Positions 26,221 to 37,452 of a stretch of 64,000 nt of DNA are shown here, piece after piece. A model generated the notes under the pieces. That model was given only the letters and a program-made list of their open reading frames with translations. It searched no databases and was not told where the DNA came from. The DNA comes from Whalleya microplaca (Eukaryota; Ascomycota; Sordariomycetes; Xylariales; Xylariaceae), in NCBI GenBank assembly GCA_022497155.1, contig MU385720.1:310001-374000 (forward strand), in the 5' to 3' direction. The first letter of the stretch is position 1; every line of letters starts with the position of its first letter. Made by a program: the position numbers and the translations under genes.

Positions 26221-26865
26221 CTAGCGTTGTTGCGTGGTTCCCTCCGGACCGCCACGCGGTCCACTTCGCGACTCGTCCGGGACGGCTTCCGCCTCCTCCT
26301 CCTCTGGGGATTCGGGGGGCGTAGGTTCATCAGCGTCGCCATCTCTCGCCGGTCGAGGGTGCGGCGGCAGGTTCCGCAAGCCGGCGGCCCTGCGGTGCGG
26401 ATCTTGCGTCGCGATCGAGGCGGCGTAGCGCCATCTTCTGTATTCGCGGAGCTCGTTCAGACATCCCGATTTCGGCTGCTCGTCTATGTAATAATACTGC
26501 CGGCCCGTCGAGGCAGAGGCCCGGTCGCGCGCGCCATCGTCGTCGGAAACGGAGCGGGATTCGGAATTTCCCTCCTCAATAGATTCTAATCGATGGTATC
26601 CGCTGGCCTCCCGAGAAGACTCGGGGTATGGAGCACCCCACTTAGTCGCACTTTCCTGCTCTCCGCTGTAATTTGACGTTGTCTCTGTCGCCGTCTCCCC
26701 ACTGTAATCTGACTTCGTCTCCGCCTCCGCCTCCGCCTCCGTCTCATTCTCCTTATTGTCGCCCGAGTTTGTGTCCTGATCTCTTTGCGGTGTCATGTTC
26801 ATATCTGTACCAGTGGCGGTGAACACCTTCAGCTCCTTGAAAGGCTTTGCTAGTTCAGCGACCAT
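26221..26865 (-). CDS. acidic, disordered reading frame directly downstream of PEX13; separate gene or alternative PEX13 C-terminus
   Basis: The frame is open from just after the PEX13 stop (26890) to 26221 and is in the same frame as PEX13. The first ATG is at 26865, giving 214 aa. The protein is rich in Glu, Ser, Thr and Asp, has EAEAEAET-like repeats, then GRQYYYIDEQ and a basic NELREYRRWRY segment, and ends in a Pro/Glu-rich tail. Codon use looks coding (C/G at third positions). There is almost no room for a promoter of its own. A 96-nt intron could join it to PEX13: donor GTAAGG at 26945, branch CTGAC at 26873-26869, acceptor CTAG ending at 26850. That would skip the PEX13 stop in frame and give about 624 aa. 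No known domain is recognised. Confidence 0.35.
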   Translation of the reverse strand: MVAELAKPFKELKVFTATGTDMNMTPQRDQDTNSGDNKENETEAEAEAETKSDYSGETATETTSNYSGEQESATKWGAPYPESSREASGYHRLESIEEGNSESRSVSDDDGARDRASASTGRQYYYIDEQPKSGCLNELREYRRWRYAASIATQDPHRRAAGLRNLPPHPRPARDGDADEPTPPESPEEEEAEAVPDESRSGPRGGPEGTTQQR

Positions 26866-26889
26866 TTCGTCAGACAAGTCTTTCCCCAA

Positions 26890-28315
26890 CTAAGAGTAGA
26901 ATTGTGACTTCTGGAAGCTCTCGGCTGAAATGTCTCCTGCCTTACTAGTGACCTGTGGCGGCTGAGCGCTTGCAGTCGAGATGGAGTTGCTACGCGACGA
27001 GGCCGGCTCACTAGCAGCAGCCTTGATAGCGGCGATGGGTTGGCCAGGTCTCCTAGCAGGCTCCAAGAATGTTGCAGGCAGGTAACCAAGGCGCCCATCT
27101 CTAGCTCGGCACCGCCACCACTCGCTTGGGTTGCCAAGGGGATCACTCTTGCTCAAGACGGCGATGAAATCGCCCTTCTTTACGGCAAGGTCAACACCCT
27201 GCGTGGCATTACCAGCTTCGGGAGTGAAGTCGTACAACACCCGGCAGAACTCAAGCTTGGTAGGATCGAGCGGCGCATTCTGGCCGGCGACCTCTAGACG
27301 CTTACGCTCTTCTTCCTCGGCCGAAGCGGCAAGAGAGCGAATTGCCTTGCTCATGATATAGGGCAAACCGAAAGCGGCAAGGAGGAAGAAGATGAGAGGC
27401 TTTCGGCTGGGTTTGGGCTGGCCCGGGGCACCGTTGGGGCCGGAGGGTAGTTGTCGTCCTTCAAAGCGCGCAAAAGCGGCTGGCGTGAGTGCTACTGCAT
27501 CCGCCGGAGGAGGTCGGCCAGTCAGCTTGGCGATCAATGTGCGCAGCCATCGCATGACTGTAAATATGCCGAGGACTGATCCGAGGGTGTCTCGTAGATT
27601 GCCAACTTGCTCAGCGACAGATACCATAGCTACCTTTGGGTTAGCAAAAGAATCTGCAATGAAAATGAAGTGAGAATGTAACTTACCGAAGAAGCTTGAA
27701 TGCGTCGTCATATATGTGCTTTCAAGCATCTGCGCGAATCCACTAAATGCGCCTACGATGCCCTCCAGCAGCTGGAACGTTGCCTGCGTGCTGTTGTTGT
27801 AGCGGTTTGTCAAGCTGTTGGGATTGTTTGGGTCGTTTGGCATCATTCCGGGCATGCCACCGTACATGCCACCGTACATGCTACCGTAACCACCCATACT
27901 GCCCATTCCCCCCATGCCGCCCATGCCGCCGTAGTTGCCGTACATACTACTGCCGTATCCACCGTATCGGTTGTAGGGTGACGAATACGGGTTAGAGTAT
28001 GCACTGTTGTAAGGGTTTCGACTGTACGCCGACGCATTCTGGTTGACCATTGAGTTCAAGGAATCGGGTCGGGGAGGAATGGCAGGTGCGCCAGCACTAG
28101 AAGCATTGCTACTGCCAGATGAAGGCGTCATGATGGTTGATGTCGCGGGGGAGGATGGGCTGGTTGTGGTGGCGGTTGGTGTACCGATTGTTGCTGATAA
28201 ATGAAAGATTAGTAGGCCGACGTGTAGCGTGAGATGAGATGAGAAAAATGTTGAACGTACCAGTTGCGGCGTTTGTTGCGCCCGAGCGTTCCCAAGGCTT
28301 CGGGGGTGAGGCCAT
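26890..28315 (-). CDS. PEX13: peroxin 13, peroxisomal docking-complex membrane protein with SH3 domain
   Basis: Three exons: 28315-28261, 28193-27687 and 27629-26890, 433 aa. Intron 1 is 67 nt. Intron 2 is 57 nt, a multiple of three without a stop; removing it joins THSSFF to AMVSVAEQ as in fungal Pex13, while retention would insert 19 residues. The N-terminus (MASPPKPWERSGA) is followed by a Tyr/Gly/Met-rich region, the conserved Pex13 core (about 125-270) and a membrane segment PLIFFLLAAFGLPYIM. The SH3 domain follows (CRVLYDFTPE to LGYLPATFLE), then the conserved end ESFQKSQFYS. Pex13 docks the cargo receptor Pex5/Pex7 at the peroxisome membrane. The small exon 1 could be missed by gene callers. 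Confidence 0.93.
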
Positions 28316-29422
28316 GGTGATTGAGATGGACCTTGCCCTTCACGGCGTCCTCAGATGTAATGGAAGACCAAGACAGCTGAGCTCGCGAGGATGGTGCAGG
28401 CGGGATAATTGAGTTTTAAGGCCGACGGTGCTCTGAAGCTTTGCCGGGTTTGGGGTGGCAGACAAAGGATGGAGAGCGAGGGCCAACAACCAGAAAAATA
28501 CTAACAAATTATCCGCGTCCGAGACGTACACAGCAGCAACGTAGAGGTGCAGGTGCAGAGGTGTAGACAGACCATAAGGCTACTTGCTATGTTAGTGGGT
28601 CATCGGCATCGAAGAGGTTGAAATAATCAACCCGTGTCTTGTGCATGTGGAGGAGAGGCAAATACTGGCCAAAACGAACCTCGGCATTTGTTGACTGTTT
28701 TCCCACGGCCGTCACTGCGCCGTCACTGAGCCGATACAGGTATGCGCACGAGCCAATCACGTGAGCCCGGGGTGAGCCAGCCAGCAACCTCCAGTCCCTG
28801 CTTACAAAGTACGTAGGTACACATGTACCTCTTGCCAATGGGTCATGCCAACTTACATGTAGGTATTTAGCTATCGTCTACATACCTACTCTTTTTTCAT
28901 ACAAATTATTGAAATCTGCCCTGCATTTAGAATATTTCAATCAAGATGATATTTCTGCCTGTGTAGGTAAATATCATGTAAGCCCTCAATTTGCCAGATC
29001 TTCTCATGCTCCAGATAATCCATTTATTTTTAGCTACTTCGTACCAATGCCCTCCAGTGTTCCATCTAGTACCTGGCCTGCTCAGGCGAGGAACACATTT
29101 CAAGAACCTCTCATAACGTATCTCCGTCTGCATTTAAAAGTTGTCAAATCTAGTACGTGGCTGGGAGTGTAACAAATCGCTTAGACCCTCTCTGAGGTCA
29201 TCCCGATCTTCATTCAGTGCAACAGAATTGCTGCCATACCGGTAGAACGAATCAGCATGGCACATACATTTCAGCTCGCAATATCACGACATACTATTCG
29301 CACCGAGTGATACCGCTCACTAATATCTATTATGGGTAACTAACGGATGCTATACGCCAAGGAATTCCATACTTCATGTCCATCACTCATAGGAAATAAA
29401 CCACATAAAGCAAACTCTAACT
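28316..29422. other. intergenic, PEX13 upstream region
   Basis: Holds the PEX13 promoter and the 3' side of the aquaglyceroporin gene. I see no other gene. Confidence 0.5.
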
Positions 29423-31198
29423 CTAACCTAGGCACGCTTCCTCGCTCACTGACTTCTCTGAAAACCCAAACAACTTCCGGGCTCGCCTCTTTATGCTCCC
29501 TGGCCCTCGGTAGTTGATGGGGCTCTCGGACCCGACGAAGATGAAGCTGTCGTATATCGAACATCCGATTATGGAGCCGGCCAGCGTAGCTAGCCACGGG
29601 CCGTAGAACCACCAGCCCGTCCCCCAAACTTCCGGTCCACGGTAGCCGACAGCATAGGCTATCACCCTGGGGCCAAAGTCCGAAGCCGGGTTCAATGCCG
29701 ATCCAATGTTGTAGCCTAGGGTGAACTTGAGGGTCGTGACTAGCAAGCCAAGGACCTTAAAGCGGGCAGATGTGAGCCCTTGTCTGCTACCATGTACTAC
29801 GGAAGCAGAGATCATGCACAGGGAAGGGAATGCGCAAAACCCCGGAGCTCGAGATGGAGTGACTTACAAAAGCGTGCATTCCCGCACCGGGCGGATTGTT
29901 CTGATCATCGCCTAGGGCAAATACAGCAAGCACCATAATGGCACTGCCGACCAGCTGGTCGAAGAAGGCCGTGCCGGCCGAAACCCATTCCTGGGGACTC
30001 GAGAAGAAGGTCTTTGCCGTCTCACTCATGGTAGGGTCAACGTGCCGGATCGTGTCTCTGTAGATACCATAGGCTAACGCCCCGGCGACAATGCCAGCGA
30101 CGAACTGGACTACTACGTAAATGAGGCATCTGCTCCAGGGGAAGCCGCGGAACAGAGACAGGCTGATGGAGATCGCCGGGTTCATGTGCGCGCCCGAGAC
30201 CCCACCGCCGAGATAGATCCCGAACATCCATGCGAACCCCCAAGCCCAGCAGGAGGTTTCGTAGGTGCCGTATTGGATTGTCTGGTTCGCAGAAAGGTTC
30301 ACGGACAGGGTTGCCGCTAACCCTAAGAAAACGGCCACGAACGTCTACAAATCACGTTAGCCAGCCAATAGCATGAGTATCTCTCTCAAGGGAGGAAATA
30401 ACGTGCGGCTAGGAACTCGGCCAACGGCTCGGGATGCTTGGCGCGGAACCGCGCCCAACGGTTGCGGAACTCATTAGGGTCTCTATCCCCTTGCTCCACC
30501 TCGTCGTGTTCCCGCTGGCCAAGCGGCTCGCTATCGATTCCGAAAGTAGGGCCGTCATCCGTCTCTGACCTGCCCGATCTGCGCGTATTGCCCGTGTTGT
30601 GTCTACTGAAGTCGTCATCGTCACCCGGTACGTATTCGAAGACGGGTTGGCCGGCGTCGTTGTACTTAGCACCGTGGGTTACGCCTGCAGACGTCCGTCT
30701 CGCTCCTGCCTTGTCGCTGTTCGACCTACTTTTCTTCTCCGAAACCTTCGGGAAGGATGTCTCGACTGACTGGAGCTGGCCGAGCTCTGCTACGTCTTCG
30801 GGAGCTCTAGTCGAGGGCTTGGTGGCTCCTTTGCCTCGCTTCTTGCCCCAGCGGGCAGTGTGCGGCAATGGCCTGCCCAACCCAAAGACAGGTTTCTTGC
30901 TCGTCTGCCCATACCATGGATTCGACTCGTAGTAGTCTTCGTCGACCCATCCCAGAGCCCCTGAATGAGGGTCCTGGACTGGTCTTCGTATTTTCTTCTT
31001 GGTATCGCTGTCATTCTGCCTGCTCCTTGTAGTTCGTGAATTAGTATTCCTACTTTGTCCCGTGCCCCTTGAATTAAGGGTCTCTCCTAAGTCAGGCCTA
31101 GGTTGAGGATCGTTGGGGATGGCGTCTACAATGTCATTTGATGAATGTTCCGGATTCTCTGCGCTGATCTCAGGCGTGTGGCCTCTCTCGGGAGGCAT
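29423..31198 (-). CDS. aquaglyceroporin-like MIP channel with long N-terminal extension
   Basis: Three exons: 31198-30407, 30344-29868 and 29755-29423, 533 aa. Residues 1-260 are a hydrophilic, charged cytosolic extension ending in EPLAEFLA. The channel follows with first pore motif SGAHMNPAIS (N319) and second motif SALNPASDFGPR (N445-A447). The residue after the second NPA, normally the selectivity-filter Arg, is Ser448 (codon 29683-29681); the Asp typical of glycerol channels is kept. Intron 1 (62 nt) fits only as a GC-AG intron: donor GCACGT, branch CTAAC, acceptor TAG. No GT donor nearby is in phase. Intron 2 is 112 nt. Members move water, glycerol or other small solutes at the plasma membrane. 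The start is the ATG at 31198; a TTG 36 bases upstream is in frame. Confidence 0.9.
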
Positions 31199-32807
31199 AG
31201 CTGTTAGACAACTAGTAGAGACTCCACAAAGCAAGGGATCAATGAAGTAATGAGAGAAAGCTTCACGAGAATCGGCCAGAATCGAATTGCAAAGTGCAGC
31301 TTTTATAACCCATGTGAATGATGATAGATTTATGAAGTTGAAAGTAGCTTGGTTGCTTTGGTGTCAGCTACATGTATTTGAAGCGATCCATGACGTCCTC
31401 CCTTCCCCAACAGACAAGCTCATCAAAATTGGATGAGGCAACTGCGACACCATCCCATAGTCTGTGCTACGTTGTTGAGCACTTTAGAGTTCTCGTGGTT
31501 CGTTTCTGTTTGTCAACGGAGCATCTACTCCACCCGGTGTTTGCTGAACAAGACCCGGACATTTGCAGCCGGGCTTTTTCCAATGTGCGTTACCGGTGGC
31601 AAGATGCTCATCCGTACCTGCGTACGTCAAATATAGCTTCAGGTTGGTAGTTCCAGTGATCTGAAAGAGGGATTCTCGCCACTCAATCGTACCTAAATGG
31701 TCTCCATGCATTGAATTCCGGTAAGTTGTCGGTGAAGTTCCGTTGATCAGGAAGATTTGCTCCTAAATAGCTCGGTCACCAACCCTCGACTAATTATGAC
31801 AGTTATCGTCCGGTTGTCATTATATTGACGTCGAAGGGTTTGACAGGCGTCTGACCTAGGTACTTTACGTACATAATCTGATCTGCTGCAGTGCATTGCA
31901 TAGTCCCACCACCGAGCGGTACCAATTAGCAATACCAATTCCTATATGAACATGTGGTCTACAGGTAGCATTCGATCCTGCTTCTAGATCAACTAGATAA
32001 ATGCAAGCTTTCTCCCGATCAGGTTACTCACGGTGGTCCACCGTAGGTAACTCGAGCTCTGGGCAAGCCCGCATAGTCTATATCAAACACTTGCCATCAA
32101 GGCATCTCAAATGGACTCGGGAGATTTCGGGTCCAGAAATATGAAATATAGAATATCCGCCCAACCTATTCCTTCTGTCAAGCCTAGTATCTCTCAAGTT
32201 GTATCGTCAGCTTTGATTCCGTCCAAATATACATGTAGTACCTGGGGAGGTGACCTATTTTGTGGGGTCAAATGCCGGCTTGACAGGTACATATGTAGCG
32301 GGGAGAGACAGGAAGAGATACATGTATGTAGTTTGGGTTCAGAATGACGCACGTCATCATGTCCAGTCATGGAGATCTAGGCTTTTTATGCAAGCCCCTG
32401 GTGGCAGACGTGGTGTCTTAGAAGGAGCGAACTGATGCTGGAGTACAGGCTCAACACTTTTCATTAGTAACAAAAACCACAAACTGCATGTGCCTATGTC
32501 AGGCAGGTCGGGTACATGTAGGCACCTACTCGCCATCATCAATACATCATGCAACTCACTTTGGTGTCTTCATCCATCTGCTCCAGCACCCCCTTTAACA
32601 TAGGCTTGTTCGGAAACCGAAAGATTGCTGATATCATATAGGGAATTGGTCAGGTCGCTTTCCCCTTACTTGGCCTTTTCTACCACATTTGCAATTCGTA
32701 GAGGGGAAATCTCATGCCAATCGAGATCGCGGTATCGATTTATCAGTTGAGGTCCTACGTGGTACTAATTCGACATGGTAAGGATCCAATCGTCTTGCTC
32801 ACAGCGT
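31199..32807. other. intergenic, no gene seen
   Basis: Upstream of the aquaglyceroporin gene and downstream of the NmrA-like gene. Short open frames lack domains or exon partners. Confidence 0.5.
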
Positions 32808-34109
32808 TTATTTCAAGCCAGCAAACCCCGCCGCACCCTTGGTGAACTCCTCCCACGTGGTCAAGTGGTCCTCAACAAGCCTGTGCGTCTCGTCCAGGGG
32901 CTCGCCGCCGTAGTAGCCAAACTCCTCCAGGAGGCGCATGTTCTCGTAGAGCTCGTCGACGGCGAAATCCGGCAACCCCTGGCTGCCTAGGTACCCGCGG
33001 AACATCTCCTCCGTCAGCTGGAAGTAGCGCGCCGTCTGGCCCGCCTCCGGGTACACCTTCTTGAAGACGTCGACGACCTCCTGGCCGCTCAGGTACGCGG
33101 AAGCGCCGAGCAGCCGCTTGCCCAGCAGCTCTTCCCGGTTGAGCACGATTGCTTTAATGTACTTGCCCGTGTCGCGCGGGTCGTATAGCGGGATCGGCGC
33201 CGTGGACGCGACGGGCAGCGCGAACGTCCACGCGTTATCGGGTGGCGAGGGCTTGAACATCTGTCCAGGAAGATTCGACATGTAGAAGCCGGGCATGAAG
33301 AATGATGCTGGGATACCTAACGACCGCACGTAATCCTCTACGATGGCCTTGCTGTCGAAGTGGTAGACATGTGGAAGCTTCCCGTGTGATACTGCAGGGG
33401 CCCGTGAGCTTCCGAGCCGCTAGGGCAGTAGCATTGCATGAACTCACTTTTGCTAACGTAGTGTAAAGAACTCCAGATGTAGTGCTGTACACCTGCTTCC
33501 TACATTATAAAAGTCAGCTTTATGGTATCAAACAGACTTCATGTGCGCTGCACGAACCTTGGCAGCGTCCGCTAAACTCTTGCCTTGATGGATTTCAAGC
33601 TGCATGTTCAACTTTTCCCAGTAATTTGTCACACCAAACACGGTGTGTGAACCAGTCACTACAGTACCAGGAGTCAGTGTTTATTCTTTTTAGGCAACTT
33701 AACGAATCGTCGAGAGCTCCAAGACCTATTTCAGGAGCTTTTGATTCCCGAATGTACCCCAGTAAGGAAACCCTGCTCCTGAAACAGGCTAGACGGGGAA
33801 AGAAATGACTCCCGATGTCCAGATGTTACTTACTGGCCTTGACGAGAGATGCTTTGTCATTGAGGTCGGCCTGTGGAAGGAAACAAATCAGAATGCTATA
33901 CTCTCTAGCGAAAAGCTATCCAGACATACCGCGACGACCTCGACGCCTTGCTCAGCGAGCTTCTTGGCGGAATCCTTCGAAACATCGCGACTGACACCGC
34001 GGACGGCCCACGTGCCCTTCAGCTTCGCATCATTGAGGAAGCTAGATACAATGCCACCGCCCTGGGCGCCTGTGGCACCGAAGATCGTGATTATCTTCTT
34101 TGCAGCCAT
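32808..34109 (-). CDS. NmrA-like NAD(P)-binding protein
   Basis: Five exons: 34109-33930, 33870-33834, 33658-33558, 33499-33448 and 33391-32808, 317 aa. Introns are 59, 175, 58 and 56 nt; the third has an unusual GTTCGT donor. The Rossmann start ITIFGATGAQGGG (residues 7-19) carries the GxxGxxG motif. Further NmrA-family blocks are HTVFGVTNYWEK, YIWSSLHYVSK, HVYHFDSKAIVEDYVR and PASFFMPGFYMSN. Unlike short-chain dehydrogenases it lacks a YxxxK pair and is probably a dinucleotide sensor or regulator rather than an oxidoreductase. NmrA itself controls nitrogen-metabolite repression, but most paralogues have unknown roles. The length fits the family. Confidence 0.92.
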
Positions 34110-35910
34110 CTTATGATTTCGATCACGTATTCACGGAGCTTGGTAGACCTAGAGCTTGGTTGTGACGCAAAGCTGGCGTAAGTCAGGTAAGGCGATGAAG
34201 TTCTTTGGTCGTCGTTGCAGATGTTGATGGCTAGCAGGAACCAAACAACGCAGAGGACGGAGCAGTCGACAGTTATTTATATATGTGGATGATACAGGGA
34301 TATATGATTAAGTAGAGCCTCGTCAAATTGTCAAGGTACTTAGGAACAAGCGCTACACTACATATGTATCATCGTTCGATGCATCCCCTTACTCGAGCTC
34401 GAAAGGGCGAGACATCCCCCGCACCATTGGCTGGAAGCCCCGATGGGGCACAACATTAGGTTAGGCCATCATCAATGCCTTGGGCTTGGTAATCCTGTCG
34501 CGCGCAAAGAAGCAGAGACAAGCTTGGCGGGCAGACGTCTCGGTCCCGGAAGCCAGCACCCTGACAAGACATCAACTGGGTAACGGTACCCCGGAACGTT
34601 GGTGAATGGTGGGTCACTGATACATATGGGCAGGGCTGGATTCAATCCGTGATTATGAAAGCACGACCCGCTTTCGGTCTATTCGCGCTTCCGTGACGTG
34701 CTTTGCTAAGAAAGAAGTCTCCGCGCGGCCCCACGAGCGGCTACCTTAACCTGATTAACCTTACTTCAACTCTGCAAAGACGTGCAGTGGGTAAGCAGGA
34801 GCCGTGCCGGAGGAGAATAGGTGTATGTAAGCCTCGCTGCTTCTTCAGCCTTAACAATCAATTATAAATGTTTACTATTGCAATTGTCTCCATTTCCTGT
34901 GTAATCTGTACGTGATGATCATGATCGAATTCCTCTAATGTTTCCTTCTCGCGATCGCGATACCTGAGTAGTTGGGCCTTTGATCAGATTCGCCGATTGT
35001 CAATACTATGAAGCTTCGCCTGCTACCAAATACCGTATATCCTTACTAATCACTACACTCCTTACCCACGAGCCTCATGTTCGGGTCCAGAAAACAAGGT
35101 TCTTATGGGTTCGTACTACCCTTCACCTTGCAATCCCGTTCCCTCGACTCGGTTCTAGATCGTGTTACACAACCATGGTTAGTACGCTGCCACGAGCAGC
35201 GATTATCCGTCGAGGCAGAATCCAGGTCCAGGGATTTGTACATATATTGATTTATCTAGCATCCCGCGGGGAAAGCGAATTACTCAAGTTCAACATCATG
35301 AAGTACAATGCCTCGGCCTCAAGTCATCATGTCAGTATTTTTTAAGTCTAGAGCTGCGTCCATTGAGATTGCCTTGAATCAGTTTGTTGATATGCGGGCC
35401 GGCAAATCAGATTACATAGTACGGCGATGGTGGCACTACAGGTACTTCCGGCAGAAACCAATCCGTCGTGACGGTAGATACATCATCAATCATGAGTCCT
35501 GTCTTAAGTCGAGTCTAGGTGCAACAACGCGGGAACAGAGCCTCAAGGTAAGACGGTTATGTCTCTCCGCACGTCAGTAACAGTGATAGCAGACCGGCGA
35601 AGCCATTTATGATGAAATGAAGCTTTAGAGCTCTTAAGGCCTCCAATTACTTTGCTTTCGCTAAACAATTACAATGAACTATACGCATAAAAGGGGGGAA
35701 CCGTTTATAAAAGCATTTTGCTGAAGCATATAATTGCATATAATAAACTCGTGTTCCGGAAACGATATCTTGGTTACGCTTATTGCCAAGATATCCAAAT
35801 AACGCTTTCGTTGCTTACCCCAGAGAAATAATCGATAAATTGACATATCAGCTAGCACACATGTCGTTAAGAACTCTCAGCGCCCTTCCCCCAAATCACT
35901 ATTTAATAAA
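34110..35910. other. intergenic, no gene seen
   Basis: Contains the upstream region of the NmrA-like gene. A stretch near 34.6-34.7 kb looked faintly like a tRNA but does not fold as one. No supported feature. Confidence 0.5.
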
Positions 35911-37452
35911 TTACGAGGCGACGAAGGCCATCAAGCTGAACAGGGCGTTATCGACCTCGTCATCCATCATAGAAGTGACCTGGGCAGCCGTCAAGCTGGT
36001 GCCGAAGTCGAAATCATCGTCTAGGACCTTGATGTCGGCAGTGGCGGTGGATGACTGGAAAACGACGGCGATCTTCATGGGCTTGCTGACAGGGCGGTCG
36101 AAGTAGTGAGAGTCACCGGTGCCCTGGGCGAAGTGGAAGGTCGACTTGGCCTTGCTGTCGCCGGAGCGGAGGACTTCGACGATATCGGCCTCACCACATC
36201 CACCCTCCAGAGGGCTCGCGTTGTCTCCAGCCCAGCAGCTGCACTTGCTGTATTGACCAGTTCGGGGGATAGCGGCATTCAGGAACCAGTAGGCGGGCAT
36301 GTCCATGTTGAACCCTGTCTTTCCACTGAGAGGCATAGTGAACTCGGCCAAGAATACCTTATCACTACCCTCGAAACCCTCTGTAGGGGGTAGGTCAGCA
36401 ACCGGAATCAAAAGTATTGCTAATTCAACTTACTGTAAGTGACCGCGCCCTCGCGCGAGGTGCCGCAGGATTCGTCACACTCCTGGTCGGACATGATGAT
36501 GATTTCGCTGTCGTCGGCAAGGAGAGTATCCTTGAGGACGGTGGGAGAGGCGGCAGCCTTGGTGCCATCCTCGTTCGCGTATGCCAGACTGTTACCCCAG
36601 ACACTATAACGGTGTTAGTATGGAGGAATGCTCCCTTAGAAATTTGATGTTGCTTCTTACGCGTCCCAGGTTCCAGAAAGTGATTTATCACCTAGGTTGC
36701 CAAGGAATACAAGACCATCGGCAGTCTGGTCCTTAGCGTTGTAGTACGCTATACGCGCATAGTCACCAACGGCAACCTCGGGTTGGCTGCTGCTGCTGCC
36801 ACTGCTCTTCGAGGTGTCAGAGCCGCCCTTGACGGCGCTCGCGACGGCGCTCGCGGCAGCCTTGACGGTGGATGCGGCTTCGGCTGCAGCCGTGGCCACA
36901 GCCGTGGCCACAGCCGTGGCAACAGCCGTGGCTGGGCTGCCACCAAAATAGTTGTTCTCCCACGTCTGCACTTGTCCGTTAATTGTCGCAGTAACAATGT
37001 CTCCGCGCTTCTCCTCCTGCTGTTGCTCCTGGTGCTTCTTGTGCAGATGCTGGTGGCCATGGCGCTTTGAGTGGACCTTGGGAAGGTCGCGCTTCGTCTT
37101 AGAGGGAGTGAAGACGGCAAATTGCGACAGGGTCAGGGGGCCGCGGAATACTGCTGCCAACTGGAACAATTGGTTAACGATTGCATAACTACGCAAACTC
37201 CGATCTAATACTCACACCCTCGTCGAACGGCGCAATAGGACCGGAATACGCCTTGTCTTCAAATTCGCACTCTCCGGTGCTGGTCATCTTGGAAACCGCT
37301 CTGTACTTGCCAGCAATGTCAAGCCCCGTATACTTGATTTGCTTGACGGGGTTCGGACAGAAAAAGTTGCCAAATTCTTGGAAGGCATCGTTACAGATGT
37401 CGGCGTGGGCGATGGAGGCCGCAGCCACCAAAAGCGCAGATGAGTACTTCAT
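35911..37452 (-). CDS. TOS1: Tos1/YJL171C-type cell-wall glycosidase-like protein
   Basis: Four exons: 37452-37216, 37160-36661, 36603-36434 and 36380-35911, 458 aa. Introns are 55, 57 and 53 nt. A signal peptide (MKYSSALLVAAASIAHA) is followed by the Tos1 N-terminal domain (ICNDAFQEFGNFFC to RGPLTLSQFAVF). A His/Lys/Gln-rich linker and an Ala/Val/Thr-rich linker with three AVAT units come next. The Tos1 C-terminal domain follows (YYNAKDQTADGLVFLGN, EIIIMSDQEC, DKVFLAEFTMP). Its GCGEADIVEV segment (E287, D289, E292) resembles the ExDxxE catalytic motif of GH16 enzymes. Family members are wall-associated and thought to act on beta-glucan; activity is inferred. No strong GPI signal is seen at the C-terminus. 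Confidence 0.92.
36888..36945. repeat. short tandem repeat within the Tos1-like gene
   Basis: Units of about 12 bases (GGCCACAGCCGT type) repeat three to four times and encode the AVAT units of the linker. Copy number may vary between strains. Confidence 0.7.

Noticed and set aside
26890..26945. A 56-nt intron ending exactly at the PEX13 stop TAG
   Set aside because: It would shift the frame and hit a stop after a few codons, and would remove the conserved ESFQKSQFYS end.
29400..29430. CTAAC-rich sequence suggestive of telomere repeat
   Set aside because: Only two or three imperfect units next to a gene's 3' end; not telomeric.
34600..34720. Possible minus-strand tRNA with a CAT-containing loop
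   Set aside because: The anticodon loop would be ten bases and no acceptor stem closes.
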